From positions 138,725,203-138,789,202 of the forward strand of contig OY997588.1 of assembly GCA_963921825.1 (NCBI GenBank): a stretch of 64,000 bases of DNA. Reading direction: 5' to 3'. A program made the translations under genes and the position numbers. The notes beneath the pieces are model-generated. The model ran no database searches and was not told where the DNA came from. It worked only from the letters and a program-made list of their open reading frames with translations. Shown piece after piece: positions 35,175-47,765 of this stretch. The stretch is from Erodium maritimum. Taxonomy: Eukaryota; Streptophyta; Magnoliopsida; Geraniales; Geraniaceae. The stretch's first letter is position 1, and the number at the start of each line of letters is the position of its first letter.

Positions 35175-35329
35175 CAGTAAATGTTATATAAAATCGAAAG
35201 AAATTTGACAAAAATAATTAATTATAACATAAATTAAAATAAATTGAAACTTATAATTTTATTCATCCCCGAATAATATCATCAAGTACACAAGTGTTGC
35301 ATATAAAAAGATTTCTTACTCATCGTCGG

Positions 35330-35860
35330 AATGGTAATGCGCTCCAAACCGACCCTATATGTAGTCAATAAAGCCATCTTGTAGTTGTCGGTGGATCTGA
35401 TCATTTGTGACACTGGGTCGAGCAGCCAAGCGTTGTCGGTATTGCAAGGGCCATCCCGAAAAAAGAATGCCAAATCCATAAATCACGGGACGCTACAGCT
35501 TCCAGTATAACGATGGAAATCCCTGTGGCGATCCCCCCGGCCATGGGCTCCTTGCAATGCGGTCGAGCAATTCTTCCACTCCAAATGCATGCAGTCAGGA
35601 TTCCCAACCATGCCGGGGAACCATCGGTTGTACCCTGATTCGAGTAATCGCGCCAAGTCCTCCGGTGTTGGTGTACGCTCGTACTCAACCCCGAATACCT
35701 CAACAACGGCCTTGCCAAAATGGTGTACAAATTCGAGTATGGTACTTACCCCAATTTGTAGGGATCCGTCCGAGCATCCATACGCAAGCATCCGTATCAC
35801 GACAATGCATTTTTGGTGCGTTGATAACCCAACTTGGAATTCTTGGTACTCTACCCGAAT
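35330..35860 (-). pseudogene. Harbinger transposase fragment
   Basis: The minus strand from about 35850 reads VGLSTHQKCIVVIRMLAYG, VLEFVHHFGKAVVEVFGVEY-like blocks, YERTPTPEDLARLLESGYN and CMHLEWKNCSTALQGAHGRGD. After a frameshift near 35490 it reads EAVASRDLWIWHSFFGM. These are consecutive blocks of a plant PIF/Harbinger transposase around the first catalytic Asp. The N-terminal part is replaced by an RRM-like segment in the same frame, and the C-terminal half is absent. It belongs to a different lineage from the element B transposase. Confidence 0.8.
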
Positions 35861-35861
35861 G

Positions 35862-36163
35862 TTGCGCCCTAGAAATAAAAAACCGTTCAAGGTAGAAATA
35901 ACGCGAGAAAGATCATTGGAATTCTTGTAGTACACAAAAGCAAATCACATTCCTTTGGAAGCAAGGTTTGCACGAACATCTATTGCAACAACATCCCCAA
36001 CCTGAAATAAAAGATTCCTCAACTGCTCAATAAATGCATACAAAGGAAGATTAGCTATAAAGACCGGATAATATCTATTTGGTAGCTCGATGATGGGCTT
36101 AACACCCACACGCTTCCCAGTTGGGGCCTCTCGATTCATCATTAAAAAAGTTCTTTTGAGCAA
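35862..36163 (-). pseudogene. RRM-like fragment joined in frame to the Harbinger fragment
   Basis: The minus strand 36163-35862 has an RNP2-like VFIANLPLYAFIEQLRNLLF and, after one in-frame TGA (35945-35947), an RNP1-like FAFVYYKNSND followed by TLNGFLFLGRNIRVEY. This is the order of an RNA recognition motif. RRMs occur in host RNA-binding proteins and in ORF1 of some plant LINEs; I cannot tell which. The frame continues without a break into the transposase fragment. Confidence 0.55.
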
Positions 36164-37498
36164 AGAGGTGGCGGTAATAACAACATCGGACCCAACCTCC
36201 TCACCTGAGGCCCTCTTTCGAGAAGGACCAAAACCACTTAAGAAAAAATAGAAGCAACCAACACATTTGGAGCTGATCTTTTAGATGTAGGAACAACATA
36301 AGAGGTTTAGAAAGTAGAAGCACCGATTGCTTCCCCTCCTTGCTGTAACTCTACCGGGCAACTCAAAGCTAAAAAGCCAGTCGGAGCAGATGGAACAATA
36401 GGCACACCCACAGGTGCAACAAGCTTATGAGAAAGCTGGATACGGTTGGGCACCGGACCACACACCCGTGGGTTGTTCCCCGCTGCACTATGCCACCATG
36501 CTAGAATGAGGGTGTGTGTGTGTGGGGGGGGGGGGGGAGCTGCGAGACCTAAAGTCAGACATGTGAGCCCGACCACGGTGGGAGAGAGCAAATCCTCTTT
36601 AGTCGGACGCCAGACAGTTTGATCCATCTCGTTTGCATTGGCGTCGAAGGAAACAAAAGAATGAACGGAGTCGGAGAACTCTTCCGCTAGTCCTTCGTCA
36701 CTCCATCTCCAAATTCTCTCACTGTTGGAAGACCGAGCGCGGCAACGACGAACGTCCATGAATGGTTATGAAACCCTACGGAGAAGTATCGCGCACGTGA
36801 GGCGCGTATGTCAACAAAGACATCCCCAAATGAATATTCTTTCTATTCAAGCGTTTTATGCTTGTTATCGTTTTTATGCTCTACTTTACCGATTGTCATG
36901 TCTATCTCACGCTCCCACCCACTATCTTCCTGTCCTTCTAGATATGTCTTTTCTTGATAATTCTGACTGAGAACTAATCAGTAAGTAACTGAGAAGTAAT
37001 GGAGATACAATGGCAATTTCGGTTCTGACAACAAAGACATCTCTTATCTAACACCCGAGAATGCCTATCGAATGATTAACGAACTGTAAACACCCCTAAT
37101 TTGTTATGGGATAATTGCAAAAACTTACGGTCAACTATTTGTGTTTTGCAGATACTATGGGTGAACTATTTCTCTTTTCTATTTTACATCCCCAAAACTA
37201 TTTTCGTATGCAATTTCGTTATCTTTTAACGGAAATTAGTTATGCAATAGTCACGTTAGTTTAATATTTTATTTGGAAATGACAACTTTTACCTTTATAC
37301 TATATGTGTTTTGCAATCTATAACCCTCCTGTATATACATATTGCAATTTGAAACTCTTATGTATATTTTTGCACGATTACTTTCGACTTGTTACAAACA
37401 GTTAGTTTTGTTGGTGGATTTACAAATAAAAAACAATTTGATAATGTTTTTACTGGAAAAGCAATTGAGTGATAATATTCACATAACACGTATAACCC
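36164..37498. other. No intact gene; unclassified
   Basis: The minus-strand open stretch 36307-36759 starts MDVRRCRARSSNSERIW and is Pro/Gly/Thr-rich. It may be part of the same ORF1-like protein as the RRM-like fragment but carries no recognised domain. A GT repeat and a G run lie at about 36512-36538. 36980-37498 is AT-rich; a segment from 37085 resembles one arm of a foldback MITE (ttgcaaaaacttacggtcaa). Confidence 0.3.
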
Positions 37499-37503
37499 AT
37501 CAC

Positions 37504-37840
37504 TGTTCTAATAATCAAGTTTGATCGGAACCAACGCCAAGACACCAATGACCCAAGAATAATAAGAAGGTTGGTGTCTACGGGTTGGTCACCAAGCAAG
37601 ACAAGAAATAACACTTGGAGATTAAGAGTAGAGAGAATTTCTATTCAAGAGAGTATCTTACAAGAGGTATTGTATTGAGTTGTAAGTGTTCATAGATCAT
37701 CTAATACAAGGGGTTGACACCTCTATTTATAGGAGAACAAAACACATGAGACATTGCCACATAATCCCATAACATGCAATTAGTGGTGGCATGCTAGTTG
37801 TGATGGCCACATGTGGCATTTTACTTGCCACCTCACAACA
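37504..37840 (-). repeat. 3' LTR of the outer copia element
   Basis: On the plus strand it begins TGTTCTAATAATC and ends CCTCACAACA. By eye it differs from the other LTR at about a dozen positions, so the insertion is old enough to have diverged by a few per cent. The polypurine tract abuts it at 37841-37851 (plus strand ctcccccttgg). Confidence 0.93.
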
Positions 37841-38116
37841 CTCCCCCTTGGACACCACAATGCGCTTCAAGATCAGGTTGCCTCATTAAAAACCTCCTCA
37901 GGAAAACCCGGTGGGACAAAACCTGTAAGGAAAAGAGTGCAACGTATAAAAGTGCTTGAAGCACTGCTTGATGCTGCCTCGTTAAAAACCTTTCCAAGAA
38001 AATCATGTGGGATAAAACTTGGATAAGGGAAAAAGAGTGCAGCGCACAAAATTTATCTCCCCCTGACTTCAGGCAGGCTACTTCGGTTGCTTGCTAAGGC
38101 GACACATGCCGATTTT

Positions 38117-39646
38117 TTAAACTAGCTTCTCAAAGGTAAAAGTCGGCAAGGCTTTAGTAAATAAATCTGCAAGGTTCTCGCATGACCGAATATGTTTGAC
38201 ATCTATCTCATTACTCTTCTGGAGCTCATGAGTATAAAAGAACTTCGGAGAGATGTGCTTGATCCTATCTCCTTTGATATAGCCTCCTCTGACTTGAGCA
38301 ATACAATCTGCATTGTCTTAATATATAATGGAAGGAGAGCTTGGCAGAGGAGAGCCGATCGAGCATAACCCATGTTTGATAACAGATCGCAAGAACACAC
38401 ATTCTCGGCTAGCTTCATGTAGCGCCACAATCTCCGAGTGGTTCGAGGATGTTGCAACCAATGTCTGCTTCGTAGAGCGCCAGGAAATTGCTGTTTCACT
38501 ACAGGTGAAAACATATCCTGTCTGGGAGCGAGCTTTGTGAGGATCTAATAAATAACATGTGTTCGCATATCCAATCAGACCAATGCTATCCCTGGACTTA
38601 GAATACATAAGTCCCAAATCTCTAGTTCCGCTCAGATAACGAAATATATGTTTGATACCGTTCCAATGTCTTTGAGTGGGTTCTGAATTGAACCTGGCAA
38701 GTACATTTACAACGAACGCTATGTCAGGTCGCGTACATTGTGCCAAATATAGAAAACCCCCAATAGCATTTAGATATGGTACTTCAGGACCAAGTATCTT
38801 TTCATCTGCTTCTTTGGGACGGAATGAATCTTTCTTTGGATCTAAAGATCGGACGACCATTGAAGTACTGAGTGGATGAGCATTTTCAATGCTAAAGCGC
38901 TTCAAGAGCTTTTCAACATATGCAGATTGATAGATCAAAATGCCATCAGACAAGTGCTCGAGCTACAGGCCGAGACAATGTCTAGTTTTGCCTAAATCTT
39001 TCATTTCGAATTTCCTCTTCAGATAATCAGCAGCTTTAAGGATCTCTTCAGGAGTCTCAATCAGATTTATGTCATCAACATATACTGCTATAATAACGAA
39101 ACCAGAGTTCGTTTTCTTGATGAACGCACATGGACATATGTCATCATTCTTATAGCCTTCTCTGGTAAGGTACTCGCTTAGGCGATGGTACCACATCCTA
39201 CCAGATTGCTTCAATCCATACAGAGACTTCTGTAACTTTATGGAACACAAATCTTTGGGGATATCTATCACTGCTTCAGGCAATCTCAACCCATCAGGGA
39301 GTTTCATATAGATATCAGTGTCCAAATTACCATACAGGTAAGTAGTGACAACGTCCATCATGCACATATCAAGTCCTTCAGTGACTGATAAGCTGATGAA
39401 ATACCTGAAAGTGATCATATCCATTACAGGGGAATATGTCTCATCAAAATCGACTCCTGGTCGTTGAGAGAATCCTTGGGCCACAAGTCTAGCCTTATAT
39501 CGGGTGACTTCATTTTTCTCATTCCGTTTCCGGGTAAATACCCACCTGTAACCAACAGGTTTGACATATTCTGGTGTCTTGGAAATGGGCCCAAAGACTT
39601 GGCGTTTTGCTAACAAAGACAATTATGCCCGAATTGCTTCTTCCCA
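38117..39646 (-). pseudogene. Outer copia polyprotein, C-terminal part (reverse transcriptase, RNase H)
   Basis: Reverse transcriptase runs from YRWVFTRKRNEKNEVTRYKA near 39530 through DFDETYSPVMDMITFR and KSLYGLKQSGRMWYHRL to the AVYVDDINLIETP catalytic block near 39090. RNase H follows (CTRPDIAFVVNVLARF, LIGYANTCYLLD, ATSSNHSEIVALHEASRE), ending NLADLFTKALP and a stop at 38117-38119. In-frame stops: TAA 39623-39625, TAG 38963-38965 (in LGL-x-LEHLSDG, expected CAG) and TAA 38318-38320. Joining 51141-54350 to this segment gives 4740 nt, exactly divisible by three, which supports the nesting model. Confidence 0.9.
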
Positions 39647-42584
39647 TGTCACGCCCCAATTTCAGTAAACCGAACTCAGGACGCGAACATTTAAAACAAT
39701 AAAACATTTTGAAACCTTTTACATAAATCACTTTAAAATTCCCATTTGTTCATCAAATAATAAATTCTACAACTCAAAATACGTCCCAACAAGTGGACAA
39801 AAGTATGGTATACGTCGCTAGACTCAAAATTAGACCCGGACTCCCGCTCCCAGCTCTTCAAGCTTCGGAAGCTCACCTAGTCCAATCTGCGACCTGTAGC
39901 TGTAGGAAAAGCAGCTAGGGGTGAGCGTTCGCTCACCACCACGGATAACAGACTGACTACGACATACTTAGCAGACAATGCCGGTAACACCAACAAAAAT
40001 CCAACTAACACACACAAACACGTAATGTAGACCCGACACAACGATTGACGACTTCCTCAAATGACACGACAGACAACCACGCAACACCCAAGATCACAAA
40101 GGATCACACACCAAACAAGATCACAAAGGATCACACTCCAGTTGCTCAGTAACCTCCCTCACGCCCTTTACCGATCCCTGTTAGGCCAGGCGGTCGACCT
40201 GTTGCATTTTCCTCGACATAAAGTCGGATCAGGCTGTCGACCTGTCACACTCACAACCCCAAACCACGCACGCGCGGCCAGGACCCCTTTCCTCACGGGC
40301 GGGCCGCCTACCCCGTCTGAACATGCAGACGCGTGCGCTCGAGGACCCCCTTTTCCTGAAGCGGGCCCCCAACCTCAGGTAACCACAACCACAATCACAA
40401 CCAAAGCTCAACAAACAGCAACAACACCAGTCCAACACTCCACAGGCACTCATGGCCACCCGAGACACACCAACAGTCAAGACTCGGGTTCAACAACCCC
40501 ACGGGCACTCACGACCACCCAAAACAGCAACGGTAAAACACGGGTTCAACAACCCCCACAGGCACTCATGACCACCCAAGACACACCAAAAGTCACTCAC
40601 GGGCTCAACAACCCCACGGGCACTCATGACCACCCAAGACTCCAACAGTAAAACACGGGCTCTCATGGCCACCCAAGACACCAACAATAAAACACGGGCT
40701 CTTATGGCCACCCAAGACACCAACAATAAAACACGGGCTCTCATGGCCACCCAAGACACCAACAATAAAACACGGGCTCTCATGGCCACCCAAGATACCA
40801 ACAATAAAACACGGGCTCTCATGGCCACCCAAGACATAAACTAAACAATCAACCTCCGGGCATGGTCATATGCCTCCAGTAGAGCTAATATCGATAAGTT
40901 CACTACTCATACGACACTACTAAGTGTCACATGCATTTCTAATATTCGCTACGTTCCCGTATCATACGAGACTACCCGGTGTCGCCTGCCTTCCTAATAT
41001 TCGATAAACCTACTTAACCCACGACACCCCGGTGTCACATGCAATTCTACTGTTAACTTTCCCCAATCAGGGCCGAGATCCGGCTACTTTTCCCTACCTC
41101 GTAAGTTTTCTCCAAAAGCTAACCAACAAGCCCCGGCGTGATCTCAGTCACACGCCTAGCTTTCCCTTCCCTCGGTCTGTAGCACGATCTAATAAGAACA
41201 CAATTTTAAATACTTATAAGTTCGCAGACACAAACTGGAATTTAATAAACTTGACGCCCAAAAGTAACCCCGACAATGTCGATCACTCCCAAACTTCCCA
41301 ATTACTCAACATTGTCGATAATGGACTCGGAAAAGCCCGATTCGCCCGACATGGCGAATCTGCCCGGGTTTTGGAAACGCCCTTCCGGGGCTCTGAAAAT
41401 TCCCGTTTTCGTTTCTACGGTCTTAGAATAATTCAAGGGTTCCTAGGCACTCGACGGAATTCAATTCCGACTTCCGAGTCGTTTAATTAGCGTTTAAAGT
41501 TTCTAAACCCGTCAATTACAACTTTCACAATTTAATTCCAAATTTCGATCCGGTTGTAGATTAATGATCCGGGGAACGTTCTAAACCACCCGAACACAAA
41601 ACCCGAGCACTCGAGAACGTGGGCCCCACCCGGCCCACCTTGACCGTGGGTGGCTAGGGTTCAAGTGGGCCAGGCCCACCATGGTGGTGGCCGGCCCTAG
41701 CTCTGGCCAGCCACCCCATGGCCGACCGGCCACCCCCCTATGGTGGCCGGAGCTCCCGGTCACCGGAAAACGTCCCCCTTCACCCTAAAACGTCTCCAAA
41801 ACGTCTCAAACGATCCCCCAACCTCAATACAACCCTAAACTAATAGTTTTAAACCAAAACCTAATTTTAGAACTTGACAAAACGAAGATCGGTTTGGTGA
41901 TTACCGTAGAGGAAGACGGTGTGAGTTCGATTCTTGGAACGTTGAGACGATCCAATGGTGGAAGCTCGTGAATAGTAGCCCAAACCTTAGCTTTCTCTCT
42001 TCTTCTCCCTTTTCCTCCTTCTCCTTCTCTCTCTTAACTTCTCTCTTCTTTTTCTATTTTTTTTTCTCTTTTGATTTGTCTTGGCCGAACCCCCCCTTAT
42101 CTCTCCTCTTCATTTCCCCCCCAAAACCTAACACCACCACTTGTTTGACAAGTGGCAAGGTGGGTCCCACACCTTTTTGGAGAAATATCTAGAAGATATT
42201 TTCCAATCAGATTCGCGAAAATCGGACGTTTCGGGTCTTAAACGAGCACTTTTTCCAAAAAATTACGAAACTTCACGGGCCACAAGGAAGCGACTCCACT
42301 AAGACCGCTGCGACGACGTCTAAACTTTTTGGATCCGAAACGGTCCTCGAATGGACCAAAACGTCGCTCGGTTGACTTTTCCAGCGAAAAGTCAACATTT
42401 CCAAAATTGATCAGAAAGTTGCCATGAGTCCCCCGGAACTCACTTTGATCGATATTGGGGTCAACTTAAGTCCGGTATGACCCTCGGGGTTAATTCTAGG
42501 TTCTTATAAGTGTTTGTCTTAAATTTTTTAAATTTTCCTGTTTTTCGCAGGTTTGACTGGCGTTCACCGGGAGTGGTTATTACA
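39647..42584 (-). repeat. 3' LTR of the gypsy element (2938 bp)
   Basis: On the plus strand it starts TGTCACGCCCCAATTTC and ends GTGGTTATTACA. It contains the 39-bp minisatellite (40624-40841) and a segment at about 41712-41873 that the other LTR lacks. Open frames inside it (for example 40061-40651 and 41032-41490) recur in the other LTR and are not genes. Confidence 0.93.
40624..40841. repeat. 39-bp minisatellite in the gypsy 3' LTR
   Basis: The unit tcatggccacccaagacacc... with aataaaacacgggct repeats with a 39-bp period at 40662, 40701, 40740 and 40779, plus a divergent leading copy at about 40623 and a partial last copy. Degenerate 60-70-bp relatives (caaccccacgggcactcatg) precede it from 40437. 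The 13-codon reading makes false repeat proteins in several frames. Confidence 0.9.
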
Positions 42585-45500
42585 ATCTACCCCCCTTAAA
42601 GGAATTTCGTCTGCAAAATTTAAAAACAGACGTATCTCGGGAGTCGAACAGGTCGGGGTACTTCGTGCGAACCTCGTCCTCGCATTCCCAAGTCGACTCA
42701 GCCCCGTGATGTTTCCACTGCAATCGTACCAGGCGGATAATCTTGCCACGCAGGACCTGTTCCCGTGTGTCCATGATCCGAACTGGCTGCTCCTCATAGG
42801 TGACATCGTCAGCCACCTCGATATATGTCCACTCAATGACGTGGGAGGGGTCCGCATTGTACTGCCGCAACTGGGACACGTGGAAGACGTTATGAACTCT
42901 CCCAAGTTGCGGTGGTAACGCCAGACAATAAGCCACTGCTCCCACTCTGCTCAAGATTTCGAACGGGCCAATGTACCGCGGAGCCAACTTGCCCCCGCTG
43001 CGTCTGAACCGTACCAGTCCCTTCCTCGGGCTCACCTTCAGGAAAACGTGATCCCCGACTGCGAACTCAAGAGGTCGACGTCGTATGTCGGCATAACTCT
43101 TCTGCCAACTCTGCGCGGTCTTCAACGGATCGCGTATCAGCGCGACCTTCTCCGTCGTCTCTCTGACAAGATCTGGCCCCAGCAGACTCTTGTCTCCCAC
43201 CTCTGCCCAACACACTGGCGATCGACACGGCCTCCCATACAACGCTTCGAACGGTGCCATCCCAATACTGGCCTGGTAGCTGTTGTTGTAGGCAAACTCG
43301 ACCAACGGCAGGTGGGTCTCCCACGATCCCCTGAAATACAGCACACATGCCCGCAACATGTCTTCCAAGATCTGAGTGGTGCGCTCGGACTGACCGTCTG
43401 TCTGGGGATGGTAAGCTGTACTGAGTAGAACCTCGGTCCCCAATGCATCCTGCAGACTCGGCCAAAATTTGGACGTGAAACGAGGATCTCTGTCAGACAC
43501 TATCGACACCGGGACCCCATGGAGACGCACTATATCTTGAATGTACAGGCTGCTCAACTTGTCGACCGTATCCGTCATCCTTATAGCTAGGAAATGGGCC
43601 GACTTGGTCAACCGGTCGACTACTACCCATACGCCGTCATGTCCCTTCGGCGATCTCGGTAGTCCACACACGAAGTCCATCGTGATATGCTCCCACTTCC
43701 ACTAGGCAATCGGCAGTGGCTGCAACAATCCTGCGGGACGCTGATGCTCGGCCTTCACCTACTGACAGACGAGACATCTCGACACAAACTCTGCGACTGC
43801 TCTCCGCATCCCGCGCCACCAGAAGTGCCGCCTGACGTCACGGTACATCTTAGTGCCCCCTAGGTGCACCGTAAGACGCGAATGATGCGACTCTCGCAAT
43901 ACGTCGTCTCTACAGTTGCCCCGCACGAACAACCCTCCTCGATACCGTTACCCCCAATCAACACTAAATTCCCAGCCTGCCACTTCGTCACCTCGGACGA
44001 CCCTCTCTCGGATCTCTAGCATCTTGACGTCCTCCGACTGCGCCTCCAACACTCGGGCAAGTAGCGAGGGCTGAGCCACTAATGAGCACATGGCCATGTC
44101 ACCAGTAATCTCCTCTAGCTCAAGCCCAAACGTGCTCAGTTCCCCCATCATGTCCCACTCTCGGACTGATATGCTAGCAAGACTCGGAACCGACTTCCTA
44201 CTCAAGGCATCGGCGACCACGTTCGCCTTACCCGGATGATAGTGTAGTTCAAAGTCGTACTCCTCAAGCAGCTACATCCATCGCCGCTGGCGCATGTTCA
44301 GGTCTCGCTGGGAAAAGATGTACTTGAGGCTCTTGTGATCCGAGAACACCTAAAACCCCTCGCCATACATATAATACCGCCAGCCCTTCAGCGCGAACAC
44401 GACTGCTGCTAGCTCCAAGTCGTGGGTAGGATAGTTGCGCTCGTGTGTCTTCAACTGCCTGGAGCCATAAGTGACAACTCTACCCAATTGCATCAGTACA
44501 CAACCCATTCCTTCCCCGGACGCATCACAATAGACCTCATACCCGATCCCTCGCTCTGGCACTACCAACATTAGAGCGGTAGTCAAACGAGTCTTCAACT
44601 CCGTGAATGCACGCTCACAATCCTCTGTCCACACAAACCCGACTCCCTTGCGCGTCAATAGAGTCATCGGCGCGGCTAGTCGCGTAAAGTCCTGGACAAA
44701 TCGCCGATAATAGCCCGCCAACCCCAGAAAGCTGCGGATCTCGAAGACACTCGTGGGCCGTGCCCACTTCGAAACCGCATCGATCTATGACAGATCGACC
44801 AGTATACCGTCACGGGACACGATGTGACCGAGGAATTTCACCTCTGCGAGCCAGAACTCGCACTTCTTCAGGTTGGCATATAGCTGATGCTCGCGCAGTA
44901 GAGTCAGAACAGTCCTCAGATGCACCTCATGTGCCGCCTCGCTCTGCGAATAGATCAGGATGTCGTCTACGAACACCACCACAAACTGATCTAAGTACGG
45001 CCGGAATATACTGTTCATCAAATCCATGAACGCTGCAGGTGCGTTCGTCAGCCCAAACGGCATCACCAAGAACTCTTAATGGCCATAGCGTGTCCGGAAT
45101 GCAGTCTTTGCGACGTCCCCCTCTCGGACTCGCAACTGGTAATATCCGGATCGAATTTCGATCTTCGAGAAACATGTTGACCCTCTCAGCTGGTCGAACA
45201 AGTCATCGATCCTCGGCATCGGGTATCGGTTCTTCACCGTAACCCGGTTCAGCTTCCGGTAATCTATACACATCCGAAGCTCTCCACTCTTCTTCTTCAC
45301 GAAGAGTGCTGGTGCTCCCCACGGCGATACGCTCGGACGGATAAATCCCTTCTCCTGAAGCTCCTCGAGCTGACGCTTCAGCTCAATCAACTCTGCCGGC
45401 GCAAACCTGTAAGGCGCCATCGATATCGCTGCCGTTCCCAGCGCCAGGTCAAACCCGAACTCCACCTCACGCTCCGGTGGCAACCCACTCAACTCCTCAG

Positions 45501-47418
45501 GAAAGACCTCGGGGAACTCGCATACCACTCGCGGTAACTCTCGGCTTTGCACAGCCGATACTTCCTGCCCTGCTGACAACGTCGACAGGAGGACTCCGCT
45601 CTTACTACCCAGTACACACGTCACCTTCGTACTGCCTACTGACACTGTCACTCGTCGCGTGTAGCAATCGATATTGGCTCGATACTTCGCCAGCCAGTCC
45701 ATTCCCAAGATCACATCAAAGGTCGTCATTCCCAGCACGAGAAGGTCACCTGAGCAAGGACAGTCTGCGACTCTAATTTCGCAGGCACGACAGACCCTAG
45801 TCAATGATACGCCACCCCCAACTGGGGTGTCCAGGCACATGGGTGGACTCAACGACTCTAAGCTCAACCCCAACCTCTCCGCACAACTCAACGAAATAAA
45901 CGAGTGCGACGCCCCGATATCAAATAAGAATAACGCCCATAAATGATACAATAAACACGTACCCCGGATGGTCTCGCGGTACGTGGTAGATCATGGGGCG
46001 CAGGAGTCGGTAACTGCGTACACTCTCCCCTGCGAGGCCTGCTGCCTCTGACTCGGCGCACTGGCTGCTGAATACCCAGGTCTCTGCTGCTTCCTCGGAA
46101 TCGGCGCGCTCGTAGACGGCAGTGAGAACCTCGACTGCTGACTCTGACGAGGGCGACCCCTGGGTGACTGTCTTGTACGCGACTGCTGCGGTCGCTGCGC
46201 TGACGTTGCCCCCAACCGCTCATAGCATCTGGCGATAGTGTGCCCAACCCGGCCGCATTGGAGGCACCTGGCCTCGTCGGCTCTCGGCTCCGTGTCCATC
46301 GGACACTCTCGCTGTATGTGGCCTGGCTGCCCGTAGCTAAAACATCTCAGCCGTCTATCTGAAGCGACTGGCCCCACCGATGCTACCGACCCTAGCTGTC
46401 TCGCTCCACCCTGATGAGCCTGTGGTCAGAAGAACCCCGTGGTCCTCTGTCTCCTCGGGTCTCGTGACTCGGACGACCCTGCAAAGATGGTTGGCCGTTG
46501 TCGAACCTCGCGGGTCCTGGCCGCATCCTGAATACCCTGCTCCACTTTCGTTGCGGTGTCCACGAGCTCTGAATACTTCTGCAACCTCAAGGCGAGAAAC
46601 TTATCCCGAATCACCGGTCTCAGTCCCCCCTCGAACCGCAGGCAATGGTTCTGCTCTGTCGCCACCATCTCGGTCGCGAATCTGGTCAGGGACGTGAATC
46701 TGGCCTTGTATTCTGCCACTGACATCCCCTCCTGCTGCAGATCCAATAACTGTCGATGTCGGTCCAACCGAGCCGACTCGGGAAAATACTGTGCCAGAAA
46801 GACCGTCTGGAAGATACCGTAGTCGTGCCCGACACTGTCCCTCACACGCCCCCACTAGTGGTAGGCGCTGTCCCTCAGCTGATGAGCTGCAAAGGACACT
46901 CTACGGCGGCCATCCTCGATACCTGATGTATGCAGGTCCCGCGTGACCTGCTCTACCCACCTCTCAGCTAGGTAGGGGTTCGGCTCCCAGAAAAAAGTGG
47001 GTATCCCTAGCTTTAGGAAGTCCAGCAGGGTCCGGGCCGTATGGTCCTCTGCCTGAACGGGCCTCACTGGGACCGCTGCTGCCTCCGGAGCTGGCGCTGC
47101 CGACTCTCGACTAGCGATGATCGCCACCAAACTCTGGACTGTCCTGGTCAGCTCGTCCAGGGCAGTCGTAACGGGAAGGTCTGCGACCGGCGGGACGCTG
47201 GGCGTGCCCGTAGAAGGTCCCGCGTCGCTCCTCATGTCTTCTCCGATAGGAGTGCCCTGGGCCTCCGCGTACTCCGCGGGCTCAACGGTGGGCACCCGTC
47301 CTGGTGTCCCTGCTGACCGTCCCCGCCTGCCTCGCGCGGGCGCCTGTCCCTGTGTTACTGCTGATTGTCCTCGTCTCCGCGAACCATGTGTCAGTATCCT
47401 CTGCACGGATACACGCAA
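42580..47418 (-). pseudogene. Gypsy gag-pol, single frame with ten internal stops
   Basis: One frame runs 47418 to 42580 without any frameshift. Gag ends with two CCHC knuckles (CFSYGQPGHIQREC ~46355 and CLQCGRVGHTIARC ~46245). The protease motif near 45925 reads [11 protein letters not shown], with Ile where DTG/DSG is expected. Reverse transcriptase: [20 protein letters not shown] ~45250 and [10 protein letters not shown] ~44960. RNase [14 protein letters not shown] ~44535. Integrase: HHCC zinc finger ~43900-43760, MDFVCGLPRSPKGHDG 43680, SDRDPRFTSKFWPSLQ ~43500, HPQTDGQSERT ~43415. A chromodomain-like tail (LVRLQWKHHGAESTWE) lies near 42710. Stops: TAG 46855, TGA 46426, TGA 45991, TAA 45076, TAG 44785, TAG 44350, TAG 44272, TAA 43948, TAG 43759, TAG 43702 (lowest base given). 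Confidence 0.93.
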
Positions 47419-47639
47419 ACGTTCAGTTTGCGAACTTATATAAAGACAACATGCTCAAATACACTAACGTTCGCACGGTCTACGTCTACTCTAAAGTACT
47501 TGTTACTAAACGTCACACCGCTCATGCTATTTGTACTTTAATTATAATAATACGTACGCGAAACCTCAATTAAACCGCAAAACGTACACCAAGCCATGCA
47601 AAGACAACACGAAAAACTGCGTAATCAAGACGGTGTAAA

Positions 47640-47765
47640 AGACAGGGGTCACGGATCCGTGGCAGACCTCGTCACGGTTGGGGTCACGGAGCCGTGACGA
47701 AGACCTAAAATTTGCCAAATCGCTCTGGTCCGTCACGGATCCGTGACAAGATCCGTGACGCTCGT
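47640..47765. repeat. Cluster of GTCACGGATCCGTGAC palindromes in the gypsy leader
   Basis: GTCACGGATCCGTGAC at 47732-47747 is a perfect 16-bp palindrome. Near-copies occur at about 47648 (GTCACGGATCCGTGGC) and 47683 (GTCACGGAGCCGTGAC), and a half-site ATCCGTGACG at 47751. They lie between the primer-binding site and gag, in the untranslated leader. Confidence 0.85.

Noticed and set aside
40624-40841. CRISPR-like array of regularly spaced repeats
   Set aside because: The 39-bp units are contiguous without unique spacers and lie in a plant LTR; they are a minisatellite.
40061-41490. Paired open frames repeated at 48773-50162, looking like duplicated genes
   Set aside because: They are corresponding parts of the two gypsy LTRs, with repeat-derived or random open frames.
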